This document shows, piece by piece, positions 38,922 to 47,369 of a stretch of 64,000 bases of DNA. Origin of the DNA: Bacteroidota bacterium (lineage in GTDB: Bacteria; Bacteroidota; Bacteroidia; Palsa-965). The notes below the pieces were generated by a model. The model was given only the letters and a program-made list of their open reading frames with translations, was not told where the DNA came from and did no database searches. The stretch is taken from the NCBI GenBank assembly GCA_006218065.1, contig VBWE01000018.1:1-64000 (forward strand), given 5' to 3'. Each line of letters begins with the position of its first letter. The first letter of the stretch is position 1. A program made the translations under genes and the position numbers.

Positions 38922-39290
38922 ATGAGCGATATCCAACTGCCGCAGCAAAACGAACTCGAAAAATATTCGGAATGGCAGGAGATGCTTGTCCCGGTAACCG
39001 CGCAACTGGAAAAAGATTTTTTAAGCACAGGCCTTGACTGGGACAATACGCTGAATAATACGACAACATATCCCGAACTTTTCCAAAAATTGCTCCCCGC
39101 AATTACCCGCCTGATCGATCAGAAATTCGAACAGTTTGCCCAGTTGCTTTACCGGGTGGATATCAGCGAAGCGCAGGTAAATAAAGCCGGGCAGCTTTAC
39201 CCGGAAAAAAATTTCCCGGAACTCGCCACGGAACTGTTGATCCTGCGGGAACTGCATAAAGTGATTATCCGGAAATATTACAGGTCCTGA
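38922..39290 (+). CDS. Small uncharacterised soluble protein (122 aa)
   Basis: The product begins MSDIQLPQQNELEKYSEWQEMLVP and has 122 residues. It is mostly helical with no signal peptide or membrane segment; the C-terminal half reads FEQFAQLLYRVDISEAQVNKAG followed by ELATELLILRELHKVIIRKYY. It resembles a short conserved hypothetical family of Bacteroidota, from memory. The upstream in-frame ATG at 38868 is less likely, because it would overlap the end of the terminator of the preceding gene. It precedes sucA by 125 bases and could be co-transcribed. Confidence 0.65.
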   Translation: MSDIQLPQQNELEKYSEWQEMLVPVTAQLEKDFLSTGLDWDNTLNNTTTYPELFQKLLPAITRLIDQKFEQFAQLLYRVDISEAQVNKAGQLYPEKNFPELATELLILRELHKVIIRKYYRS

Positions 39291-39381
39291 CTCACCCCCG
39301 GACCACAAACCTTTTCCCCTACTCATCTGTTCTCTTTCATAACGGCTGCATGCACCAGCCCGTTCCCGGGCTAAAAACCCG

Positions 39382-39389
39382 TAACTTTG
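39382..39389 (+). promoter_or_regulatory. Candidate -7 element of sucA
   Basis: TAACTTTG matches TAnnTTTG, ending 26 bases before the ATG at 39416. There is no clear TTG at the -33 distance. Confidence 0.4.
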
Positions 39390-39415
39390 CACGTTTTTCA
39401 GCACCACCAACGACA

Positions 39416-42157
39416 ATGGATAAATTCTCGTACCTGGGCAATGGCGATATCGTGGCGATCGAATCCCTGTACCAGCAATTTCTCGCCGATCCGGCTTCGG
39501 TTGATACCGGCTGGCAGCAGTTTTTCGGCGGTTTCGAATTCGCACGGAAAAATTACGAGGCTTCGGGAGAAATCCCGGAACAGGTCCGTAAGGAATTCAA
39601 CGTCATCAACCTGATCAACGGGTATCGCGTCCGCGGTCACCTGTTCACACAAACCAACCCGGTTCGCGAACGCCGCAAATACCTGCCCACGCTCGAACCG
39701 GAAAATTTCGGGCTGGATAAAACAGATCTCGATACGGTTTTCCAGGCCGGTTCGCAGATCGGGATCGGTGCGGCGAAACTCCGCGACATCATCGCGCATC
39801 TTGAGCAAACGTATTGCCAGAGCATCGGCGCGGAGTATATGTACATCCGCGACCCGGAAACGATCCAGTGGCTGCAGCAGAAAATGGAAAGCAACCGGAA
39901 CACACCTGCTTTTTCCGCTTTCGAAAAGGTGACTATCCTGAGCAAACTGACGCAGGCCGTTTCGTTCGAGAATTTCCTGCACACGAAATTCGTCGGGCAA
40001 AAGCGATTTTCACTGGAAGGTTGCGAAACCCTGATTCCTGCGCTGGATGCGCTGATGGAACACGGAACCGAACTCGGCATCGAAGATTACGTGATCGGTA
40101 TGGCGCATCGCGGAAGGCTGAACGTGCTGGCGAATATCCTGCACAAAACGTACAAGGATATTTTCACCGAATTCGAAGGCGCCGTTTCGGAAGATGCGGA
40201 ATATGACGGCGATGTGAAATACCACATGGGTTACAGTAACGATGTGATCAGCAACAGCGGGAAAAAAGTACATATCAGCCTGATGCCGAATCCTTCGCAC
40301 CTCGAAGCGGTGAACCCGATCGTGGAAGGAAATATCCGCGCCAAAATCGATACACGTTACAAAGGCGATTACAGCAAAGCCTGCCCCATCCTCGTGCACG
40401 GCGACGCCGCGATAGCGGGACAGGGCATCGTGTACGAAGTGCTGCAGATGAGCCAGCTCGATGGTTATAAAACGGGCGGAACGATTCACTTCGTTACAAA
40501 TAACCAGGTCGGTTTTACGACCAATTACCTCGACGCCCGTTCGAGTACGTATTGCACCGACGTGGCGAAAGTGGTGCTCTCGCCCGTTTTCCACGTGAAC
40601 GGCGACGACGTGGAAGCGATTACGCTGGTTTGCAAACTGGCTATGGAATTCAGGCAGAAGTTTCACCGCGACGTGTTCATCGACATTCTCGGCTACCGGA
40701 AATACGGGCACAACGAAGGCGACGAACCGCGTTTTACCCAGCCGCTGCTGTACAAACAAATCGCCACGCACCCCAACCCGCGCCAGATCTACGTGGACAA
40801 ACTGATCGCACAGGGCGCAGTCGATGCGGATACAGCCAAAGAAATAGAAAAACAGTTCAAAGATTCGCTGCAGGGTATGCTCGACGAGGCGCGGAAAACG
40901 GAAAAAGCGAAAATCACCTCGTATCTCGAAGGTCCCTGGAAAGGCCTGAAGATGGGCCAATCGGGCGACATGAACCAACTCGTGGAAACGAAAGTCGATG
41001 AAAAAATATTCCTCGGCATCGCGCGAAAAACGACGGAACTTCCGAAGGATAAAAAGTTTTTCAGCAAGATCGAGAAGACTTTCGGCGACCGCCGCGAGAT
41101 GATCGAGAAAGACGCTTACGACTGGGCCATGGGCGAGTTGCTGGCATACGCCACGCTGATGCAGGAAGGACACCCGGTCCGTTTCAGCGGGCAGGATGTG
41201 GAGCGCGGCACCTTTTCGCACCGCCACGCCGTGATCAAAGTGGAAGATTCGGAAGAAGAATTTATCCCGCTCAATCATTTCAGCGAAACGCAGGCGAAAC
41301 TGGAAATTTACAATTCGCATTTGTCGGAATACGGTGTGCTCGGTTTCGAATACGGGTATGCCATGGCTTCACCGAAGGCGCTGACGATCTGGGAAGCCCA
41401 GTTTGGTGACTTTTTCAATGGCGCGCAGATCATCATCGACCAGTTCCTGAGCAGCGCCGAATACAAGTGGCGGCGCATGAACGGCTTAGTCATGCTGCTT
41501 CCGCACGGGTACGAAGGACAAGGCCCCGAGCATTCCAGCGCACGCATGGAACGTTTCCTGCAGCTTTGCGCCGAAAATAATATGCAGATCGTGAATACGA
41601 CCACGCCGGCGAACCAGTTCCATGCTTTGCGCCGCCAGTTGAAACGCGATTTCCGTAAACCGCTGATCTGTTTTACGCCGAAAAAATTACTGCGTTACCC
41701 GAGCTGCGTGTCTTCGAAAAAAGATTTTACGAGCGGCGGTTTCCGGGAGCTGATCGACGATGCCGCGGCCAAAGCGGATAAAGTGAAACGCGTACTTTTC
41801 TGCACCGGGAAAATTTATTACGACCTGGCGGAAGAACGCGATAAAAACAAAACGGAAGAAGCGGCGATCGTGCGGCTGGAGCAGGTTTACCCGCTTCCGC
41901 TGGAGCAAATAAAAGCCGTGCTGAAGAAATACAAAAACGCAACGGAATACTGCTGGGTGCAGGAAGAGCCCGCCAACATGGGCGCATGGACGTTCCTGCT
42001 CCGCGCGTTCCGCGAAGTACGCCTGGAATATATAGGTCGCGACGAAGCGGCCAGCCCGGCAACCGGTTTCTCCAAACTGCACGGCAAAGAACAGGATGCA
42101 ATTATCAAATCGGCTTTCGCAGGATTGAAACAAAACCTGGCGGAAAAAGTGAAGTAA
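39416..42157 (+). CDS. sucA: 2-oxoglutarate dehydrogenase E1 component
   Basis: The product has 913 residues. It begins MDKFSYLGNGDIVAIESLYQQFLADPASVD, the normal N-terminal motif of OGDH E1. Landmarks include YVIGMAHRGRLNVLANIL, MPNPSHLEAVNPIVEG, LVHGDAAIAGQGIVYE, ILGYRKYGHNEGDEPRFTQP (TPP and substrate pocket), SGQDVERGTFSHRHAV and LPHGYEGQGPEHSSARMERF. It catalyses TPP-dependent decarboxylation of 2-oxoglutarate and transfer to the lipoyl group of E2 in the TCA cycle. The start at 39416 was chosen over upstream codons because it matches the family. sucB follows after 119 bases. Confidence 0.97.
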   Translation: MDKFSYLGNGDIVAIESLYQQFLADPASVDTGWQQFFGGFEFARKNYEASGEIPEQVRKEFNVINLINGYRVRGHLFTQTNPVRERRKYLPTLEPENFGLDKTDLDTVFQAGSQIGIGAAKLRDIIAHLEQTYCQSIGAEYMYIRDPETIQWLQQKMESNRNTPAFSAFEKVTILSKLTQAVSFENFLHTKFVGQKRFSLEGCETLIPALDALMEHGTELGIEDYVIGMAHRGRLNVLANILHKTYKDIFTEFEGAVSEDAEYDGDVKYHMGYSNDVISNSGKKVHISLMPNPSHLEAVNPIVEGNIRAKIDTRYKGDYSKACPILVHGDAAIAGQGIVYEVLQMSQLDGYKTGGTIHFVTNNQVGFTTNYLDARSSTYCTDVAKVVLSPVFHVNGDDVEAITLVCKLAMEFRQKFHRDVFIDILGYRKYGHNEGDEPRFTQPLLYKQIATHPNPRQIYVDKLIAQGAVDADTAKEIEKQFKDSLQGMLDEARKTEKAKITSYLEGPWKGLKMGQSGDMNQLVETKVDEKIFLGIARKTTELPKDKKFFSKIEKTFGDRREMIEKDAYDWAMGELLAYATLMQEGHPVRFSGQDVERGTFSHRHAVIKVEDSEEEFIPLNHFSETQAKLEIYNSHLSEYGVLGFEYGYAMASPKALTIWEAQFGDFFNGAQIIIDQFLSSAEYKWRRMNGLVMLLPHGYEGQGPEHSSARMERFLQLCAENNMQIVNTTTPANQFHALRRQLKRDFRKPLICFTPKKLLRYPSCVSSKKDFTSGGFRELIDDAAAKADKVKRVLFCTGKIYYDLAEERDKNKTEEAAIVRLEQVYPLPLEQIKAVLKKYKNATEYCWVQEEPANMGAWTFLLRAFREVRLEYIGRDEAASPATGFSKLHGKEQDAIIKSAFAGLKQNLAEKVK

Positions 42158-42163
42158 ATACCG

Positions 42164-42248
42164 AATGTTCAATGCCAAACGCTCAATGCACAATGATCAA
42201 GTATTCATCCGGTGTTCATTGTGCGTTGGGAGCTGATCATTGAACATT
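42164..42248. repeat. Palindrome inside the sucA-sucB operon (CAATG words)
   Basis: The outer arms AATGTTCAATG (42164-42174) and CATTGAACATT (42238-42248) are perfect complements. The inner part pairs CAATGCACAATGA with TCATTGTGCGTTGG, with small gaps. The element is built from variants of TTCAATG and CACAATG. It begins 6 bases after the sucA stop codon. Confidence 0.75.
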
Positions 42249-42276
42249 AATTTGTACAACAAATAAACGAACACAC

Positions 42277-43530
42277 ATGGCCATTCTCGAACTTAAAGTT
42301 CCCAGTCCCGGCGAGTCGATCACCGAAGTCACCATTGCCCGCTGGCTGAAAAAAGACGGCGATTACGTAGAGAAAGACGAAGAACTTGCCGAGATCGAAT
42401 CGGACAAAGCCACACTGACCATCAACGCCGAAGACAGCGGCGCCATCAAAATCCTGGCGCCCGACGGCACAACCGTGAAAGTCGGCGAAGTGATCTGCAA
42501 GATCGACACCAGCGTAAAAGGCGAAAGCAAACCGAAAGCAGAGAAAAAGACCGAACCGGTTGCCGAGAAAAAAGCCGCGCCCGAAAAAAAGAAAGAGACG
42601 GCAACAGTCGCCGAAAGCAAAAAAGAAACGTACGCCACCGGTCATCCTTCCGTCGCAGCCAAAAAGCTGATGGACGAAAGCGGCCTGGCAGCCCGTAAAA
42701 TCAACGGTTCGGGCAAAGACGGCCGCATCACGAAAAGTGACGTGCTGCATGCCCTCGCCAGCGGCTTTGATGCGACTTCCGCACAAAGCTGGGGCGGTTC
42801 ACGCGAACAGAAGCGCGAAAAGATGAGTTCGCTCCGCAAAAAACTCGCGCAGCGTCTTGTTTCCGTAAAACAGGAAACGGCGATGCTCACCACCTTCAAC
42901 GAAGTGGACATGAGCGGCATCATGAACCTGCGCGCGAAGTACAAAGAAGCGTTCAAGGAAAAATACGGCGTGAACGTCGGTTTCATGTCTTTCTTCACCA
43001 AAGCCGTTTGCGAAGCGCTGCACCAGTTCCCTGCGGTGAATGCGATGATCGACGGTGAAGAAATCGTTTACCATGATTACTGCGACGTGGGCATCGCCGT
43101 GAGCGCCCCGAAAGGACTGATGGTTCCCGTGATCCGCAACGCGGAAACGATGAGCCTCGCCGAAATAGAAACGGAAATCAAACGTTTGGCCACACGCGCC
43201 CGCGACAATAAAATCAGTCTCGATGAAATGACAGGCGGAACATTTACAATCACCAACGGCGGCGTATTCGGTTCGCTGATGAGCACGCCGATCATCAACC
43301 CGCCGCAGAGCGCGATCCTCGGCATGCACAACGTGGTCGATCGTCCTGTTGCCGTAAACGGGCAGGTCGTCATCCGCCCGATGATGTACGTAGCCCTGAG
43401 TTACGATCACCGTATCATCGACGGAAGGGAAAGCGTAAGTTTCCTCGTGGCCGTGAAAAAAATGCTGGAGAACCCGGCACGCCTGCTTTTCGGCGGGAAA
43501 GATCCCGAAGAAGTGGTGCTGGGTTTATAA
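42277..43530 (+). CDS. sucB: 2-oxoglutarate dehydrogenase E2 (dihydrolipoyl succinyltransferase)
   Basis: The product has 417 residues. The lipoyl domain (about 1-77) carries the modified lysine in [12 protein letters not shown] Lys/Glu/Ala-rich linker leads to the E1/E3-binding domain (about 125-162; [30 protein letters not shown]). The catalytic domain (about 185-417) ends with the active site [17 protein letters not shown]. It transfers succinyl to CoA. No E3 (lpd) gene is in the window. The gene is tightly coupled in direction with sucA, but a palindrome separates them. Confidence 0.97.
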   Translation: MAILELKVPSPGESITEVTIARWLKKDGDYVEKDEELAEIESDKATLTINAEDSGAIKILAPDGTTVKVGEVICKIDTSVKGESKPKAEKKTEPVAEKKAAPEKKKETATVAESKKETYATGHPSVAAKKLMDESGLAARKINGSGKDGRITKSDVLHALASGFDATSAQSWGGSREQKREKMSSLRKKLAQRLVSVKQETAMLTTFNEVDMSGIMNLRAKYKEAFKEKYGVNVGFMSFFTKAVCEALHQFPAVNAMIDGEEIVYHDYCDVGIAVSAPKGLMVPVIRNAETMSLAEIETEIKRLATRARDNKISLDEMTGGTFTITNGGVFGSLMSTPIINPPQSAILGMHNVVDRPVAVNGQVVIRPMMYVALSYDHRIIDGRESVSFLVAVKKMLENPARLLFGGKDPEEVVLGL

Positions 43531-43581
43531 CCGGTTTGCACCATACCCGTAACGAAGGGCTTTTTTATTCTGGGTGGAATC

Positions 43582-43589
43582 TTAATTTT
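43582..43589 (+). promoter_or_regulatory. -7 box close to the 43599 GTG start
   Basis: TAATTTTG matches TAnnTTTG and ends 9 bases before the GTG at 43599, so the transcript would have little or no leader. There is no clear -33 TTG. Confidence 0.4.
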
Positions 43590-43598
43590 GATCTGCCC

Positions 43599-46535
43599 GT
43601 GAAAAAATTACTCACCCTGTTTTTTTGCATTCCCGCTCTCCTGTCTTTTGCACAGGAAGTGGATTTCCCGCAACCTGTTTTCAAACGATACACGGTCACG
43701 GAAGGTTTGCCCAGTCCCGAAATCTACGACGTGATCCAGGATCATTACGGCTATATCTGGATCGCTACCGACCGCGGTGTAAGCCGGTTCGACGGCAGGA
43801 CCTTCCGGAATTTCGGAACGGAGAACGGGCTTACGGACAATACGGTTTTCAATCTTCACGAAGATGCGCAGGGCCGCCTCTGGTGCCTCACTTTCAACGG
43901 GCGTCTTTGCTGGATACGCAACGACAGTATCGTTCCCTATCGCTACAATGACCTGCTGCAGAAACAACTGGTCTCCCCGCATATTCTTCGTTCGTTCTCC
44001 GTAGAAAAAAACGACAGCATCGTGCTCGGCTATCTCAAGCACGGCATTTGCGCGGTGAGCGGCAGCGGCGTTTTTTCAAACCTGTTTCCTCCTCCCGGCG
44101 CAGGACAGAACATCCAGTACCAGGCTGTCGTATCCGGCGGACAGGTACATCTCGGGCAGCACCGGAACGGCGCACACCAGGATACGCACGAATTGCTGGT
44201 CCGCATAAACGGGCAAAGCACCCGGCTGCCGATGAATCACTACCAGGCGCAGGAAAATATTTACGGTTTCCGCCGGAAGAACGGGGAATATATTTTCGCG
44301 ATGGAAAAAACGCTGTTCAGCAACCGGGGCGGAAAATTCACCTCGCGAAAAAGTGACGAGGAAATCGTGCGCATGTACGAAGACCGCGATTCCTGTCTCT
44401 GGCTGAGCGCTCCCGGCAAAGGAGTAAAACGTTTCGCACCCGGCGCCGACTCGGGAACCTGCGATCTTTTTTTCAGGGAGGAAACGATCACCGCCATCCT
44501 GCATGATCACGAAGGCGGTTTCTGGCTGGGGACGCTCGGGCACGGTTTGTTTTATATTCCGTCGCTCGCCATGCGCAATTTTGTACCGGCCAAAGCCACG
44601 TATGATCGTGAAGTCCGGGTCATGGCCATGCACGGCGACGGCATACTCGCGGGATTCGGGAACGGCATGATCGGATTGGCGAACGATACCGGCATGACCG
44701 TTTTAAAATTTGCAGGCGACCGCAACCTGTTCAGGATGCCGATGTCCTTGTTACACGATACGCGGCTCGGGTGGACATGGATCTCGGATCGCCAGCAGTT
44801 GTTCGCTTTTGATGAGACGGGGAAGGCGTGTACCGATTCATCGCTGAAGCTGGCGCTTTGCCTGGCTTCGGACCGGGAAGGAAATACCTGGTCGTGCGGA
44901 AACGGTTACATCGCCCGCTACGAAAAGAACGCGTCGAAAACATGGACGATCCACGAGCGGTTTCATTATATCGTGTTCGACGATGAGAACCGCTGCTGGG
45001 TCGCTTCGCTTCGCGGCATTTTTATTTTCAGGAACGGCGTGCTGGAACGTCCGCCTTTTTACGCCTCGCTGCCGGATGCGCGTATCAGCGAAATACTGCC
45101 GCTGCCTGGTGGCGGGCTCGCGCTGGGCGGACTCGGCTGCGGGCTGATCGTGGTGCGTGACGATAAAATCGTGCGCATCGGGGAAAACGAAGGACTGTCG
45201 GGCAATACGGTCAATTGCCTCGCTGCTGCCAGCGACGGGTGGCTGTGGGCCGGTACCAACCGCGGACTCAGCGGCATTCAGTTCCGGGAAACAGGTTCCG
45301 TGATCCGTAATTTTTCCACGGCGCACGGCCTGCCGACCAACGATATTCATAAACTGATCGCGCGCGACGGTGTGCTCTGGCTGGGCAGCAGCGAAGGACT
45401 CACGCGTTTCAATCCAACGCTCTCTCCGCAAAACATTATCCCGCCCCGTATTTATATTACCAGGATACACACGCGCGATTCCATTTACCTTCCCGGGCGT
45501 AAACCGGAGTTTCCATATCACGATAACAACCTGAACATTTTGTTTACCGGGCTTTCATACCGTATGAGCGGCGATGTCGTTTTTCGTTACAGGCTCAATG
45601 ACCGGAATGATTCCTGGCAGGTTGTTCGTAGTCCATCCGTGCAACTGGCGTCGCTCGAACCCGGCGATTATACATTCGAAGTGCAAGCGCAAAACGAAGA
45701 CGGCGCATGGAGCGAAAAGCCGGCAGTGTTTCATTTCCGCATCCGCCCGCCTTATTGGAAAACCTGGTGGTTTATAACGCTGACAGGAAGCCTGGTTCTC
45801 TTTTTCGCCGCCTTGTTTTACCGCAGGCGGATACGGATGATCCGGTATCGCGACACCATGCAGCGGTTATTGTCGGAATACCGCCGCCAGGCGCTCGCCG
45901 CGCAAATGAACCCGCACTTTATTTTCAATGCGCTCAATTCCATCCAGACTTTCATTCTCAAAAACGACCGCGTATCCGCCACCCGTTATCTTTCGATGTT
46001 TGCGCAGCTCATGCGCGAAGTGCTGGATAATTCGCAGTCGGTTCACATTACCGTTGAACGTGAACTCGAAGCGTTGCGGCTCTACCTGCAGCTCGAGCAG
46101 TTGCGTTTCCCGGACAAGCTGCGTTATGAAATCAAAACGGAAGGTTTCAGTACTTCCGAACTGCTTATTCCCGCGCTCCTGCTCCAGCCCTTCGTTGAAA
46201 ATGCGATCCGGCACGGCATCGCCCCGAAAGAAGAAGGCGGAACTGTACTCGTGCTGCTTTCGAAAAAAGAGAACGGAATTTTATGCGTGATCGAAGATGA
46301 CGGAAAAGGACGCGCAGCTTCCCGGAAGCAGGAAACCGGCGGCCATCGTTCATCCGGGAGCGAGCTTACGGAAAAACGAATCCGCCACGACGCTGAACAG
46401 GCCGACATTCCCGCCGAATTCCTGGTCGAAGATATTGTCAGTCCCGGTGGACAGCCTTGCGGAACGCGCGTCAGTTTCCGTGTCGCCATCCGCCAGGCCA
46501 AAAAAGAAACAAACAACATAAACCAGCCGACATGA
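43599..46535 (+). CDS. Hybrid-type propeller sensor histidine kinase (Reg_prop, Y_Y_Y, His_kinase)
   Basis: The product has 978 residues. A GTG start gives a signal peptide (VKKLLTLFFCIPALLSFAQ). A two-component-regulator beta-propeller region (about 20-640) has repeats such as YGYIWIATDRGVSRFDGR and DGWLWAGTNRGLSGIQF. A Y_Y_Y domain follows (about 645-715; LNILFTGLSYRMSGDVVFRYRL), then one transmembrane helix (about 723-745) and a cytoplasmic His_kinase domain with MNPHFIFNALNSIQTFIL (phosphoacceptor His) and FVENAIRHGI (N box). It senses a periplasmic or surface signal, not identified here. Unlike the classic hybrid systems it has no fused regulator; the LytTR regulator follows with a 4-base overlap. 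Confidence 0.93.
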   Translation: MKKLLTLFFCIPALLSFAQEVDFPQPVFKRYTVTEGLPSPEIYDVIQDHYGYIWIATDRGVSRFDGRTFRNFGTENGLTDNTVFNLHEDAQGRLWCLTFNGRLCWIRNDSIVPYRYNDLLQKQLVSPHILRSFSVEKNDSIVLGYLKHGICAVSGSGVFSNLFPPPGAGQNIQYQAVVSGGQVHLGQHRNGAHQDTHELLVRINGQSTRLPMNHYQAQENIYGFRRKNGEYIFAMEKTLFSNRGGKFTSRKSDEEIVRMYEDRDSCLWLSAPGKGVKRFAPGADSGTCDLFFREETITAILHDHEGGFWLGTLGHGLFYIPSLAMRNFVPAKATYDREVRVMAMHGDGILAGFGNGMIGLANDTGMTVLKFAGDRNLFRMPMSLLHDTRLGWTWISDRQQLFAFDETGKACTDSSLKLALCLASDREGNTWSCGNGYIARYEKNASKTWTIHERFHYIVFDDENRCWVASLRGIFIFRNGVLERPPFYASLPDARISEILPLPGGGLALGGLGCGLIVVRDDKIVRIGENEGLSGNTVNCLAAASDGWLWAGTNRGLSGIQFRETGSVIRNFSTAHGLPTNDIHKLIARDGVLWLGSSEGLTRFNPTLSPQNIIPPRIYITRIHTRDSIYLPGRKPEFPYHDNNLNILFTGLSYRMSGDVVFRYRLNDRNDSWQVVRSPSVQLASLEPGDYTFEVQAQNEDGAWSEKPAVFHFRIRPPYWKTWWFITLTGSLVLFFAALFYRRRIRMIRYRDTMQRLLSEYRRQALAAQMNPHFIFNALNSIQTFILKNDRVSATRYLSMFAQLMREVLDNSQSVHITVERELEALRLYLQLEQLRFPDKLRYEIKTEGFSTSELLIPALLLQPFVENAIRHGIAPKEEGGTVLVLLSKKENGILCVIEDDGKGRAASRKQETGGHRSSGSELTEKRIRHDAEQADIPAEFLVEDIVSPGGQPCGTRVSFRVAIRQAKKETNNINQPT

Positions 46536-47236
46536 AAATCCGATCCGTTATTGCCGACGATGAAAAGTCGGCCGTGGAAGGTATGCAGCAATTGCTTTCC
46601 GAATTCTGCACCGATGTGGAAATAGCCGGAACTGCAACGAACGTAATCGATACGGTTCGCCTGGTCCGCGAACTGCAGCCCGATGTACTTTTTCTCGATA
46701 TCGAAATGCCGCCGGAAACCGGCTTCGACGTGCTGAACGAACTCGGAGAAGAAGCGCCTGTGGTCATTTTCGTTACCGCGTATAATCATTATGCGATCCG
46801 GGCATTACGCGAAAACGCGTTCGATTATTTGCTCAAACCGGTGAGCATCGATGATCTGCGCGCCGCAGTGGAACGCGTCCGTGAAAAACAAACAGCGCCC
46901 GCGGCGTTCGGCCAGGCAGAACGGCTTACCATTTCCACCACCGACGGTTTTTATTTTGTTTCAACAGCTGAAATCATCCGGGTGGAAGCTTCGGGAAGTT
47001 ACTCGGAACTGCACCTTGCCGACGGCCGGAAGATCGTGGCCTCGCGCAACATCGGCCACTTCGAGCGGCTGCTGAAAAAACGCGGGTTCTTCCGCGCGCA
47101 CAATTCGCACCTGCTGAATTTGTCGATGGTAAAAAAATTCCTGCGCCGCGACGGGTACTTCGTGGAAATGCAGGATAATTCCATAGTCGAGATTTCACGC
47201 AGGAAAAAAGACGAGTTCCTGGAAGCGATGGGATAG
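46532..47236 (+). CDS. LytTR-family response regulator
   Basis: The product has 234 residues. The receiver domain has IADDEKSAVEG, the phosphoacceptor Asp in FLDIEMPPETGFD and Lys in YLLKPVSIDDL. The LytTR DNA-binding domain (about 135-232) has IIRVEASGSYSELHLADGR and FFRAHNSHLLNLSMVKKFLRRDG. The start ATGA overlaps the kinase stop by 4 bases, so the pair is translationally coupled. The large T9SS gene at 47370 is the nearest downstream gene and a possible target, which is inference. Confidence 0.95.
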   Translation: MKIRSVIADDEKSAVEGMQQLLSEFCTDVEIAGTATNVIDTVRLVRELQPDVLFLDIEMPPETGFDVLNELGEEAPVVIFVTAYNHYAIRALRENAFDYLLKPVSIDDLRAAVERVREKQTAPAAFGQAERLTISTTDGFYFVSTAEIIRVEASGSYSELHLADGRKIVASRNIGHFERLLKKRGFFRAHNSHLLNLSMVKKFLRRDGYFVEMQDNSIVEISRRKKDEFLEAMG

Positions 47237-47273
47237 CCGCCGCCAGGCATACCATCCGTAAATTCAATCCCGC

Positions 47274-47293
47274 CGGAAATGAATTCATTTCCG
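47274..47293. repeat. Perfect 20-base palindrome after the response regulator
   Basis: CGGAAATGAATTCATTTCCG is its own complement. It has no loop or T-run, so it could be either a protein-binding site or a weak hairpin. It is flanked by partly complementary CAGGC and GCCTG words, 37 bases after the 46532 gene's stop. Confidence 0.5.
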
Positions 47294-47369
47294 CCTTGCC
47301 TGAATTAGCCGGGGAAAGGGATCGCTCATGTTGTTGTTTTGCAGGAGTAAAACATAATCCTGAAAAACC

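Noticed and set aside
40010-41320. 436-residue open frame antisense to sucA
   Set aside because: sucA is certain; the antisense frame has no start context, motif or plausible composition.
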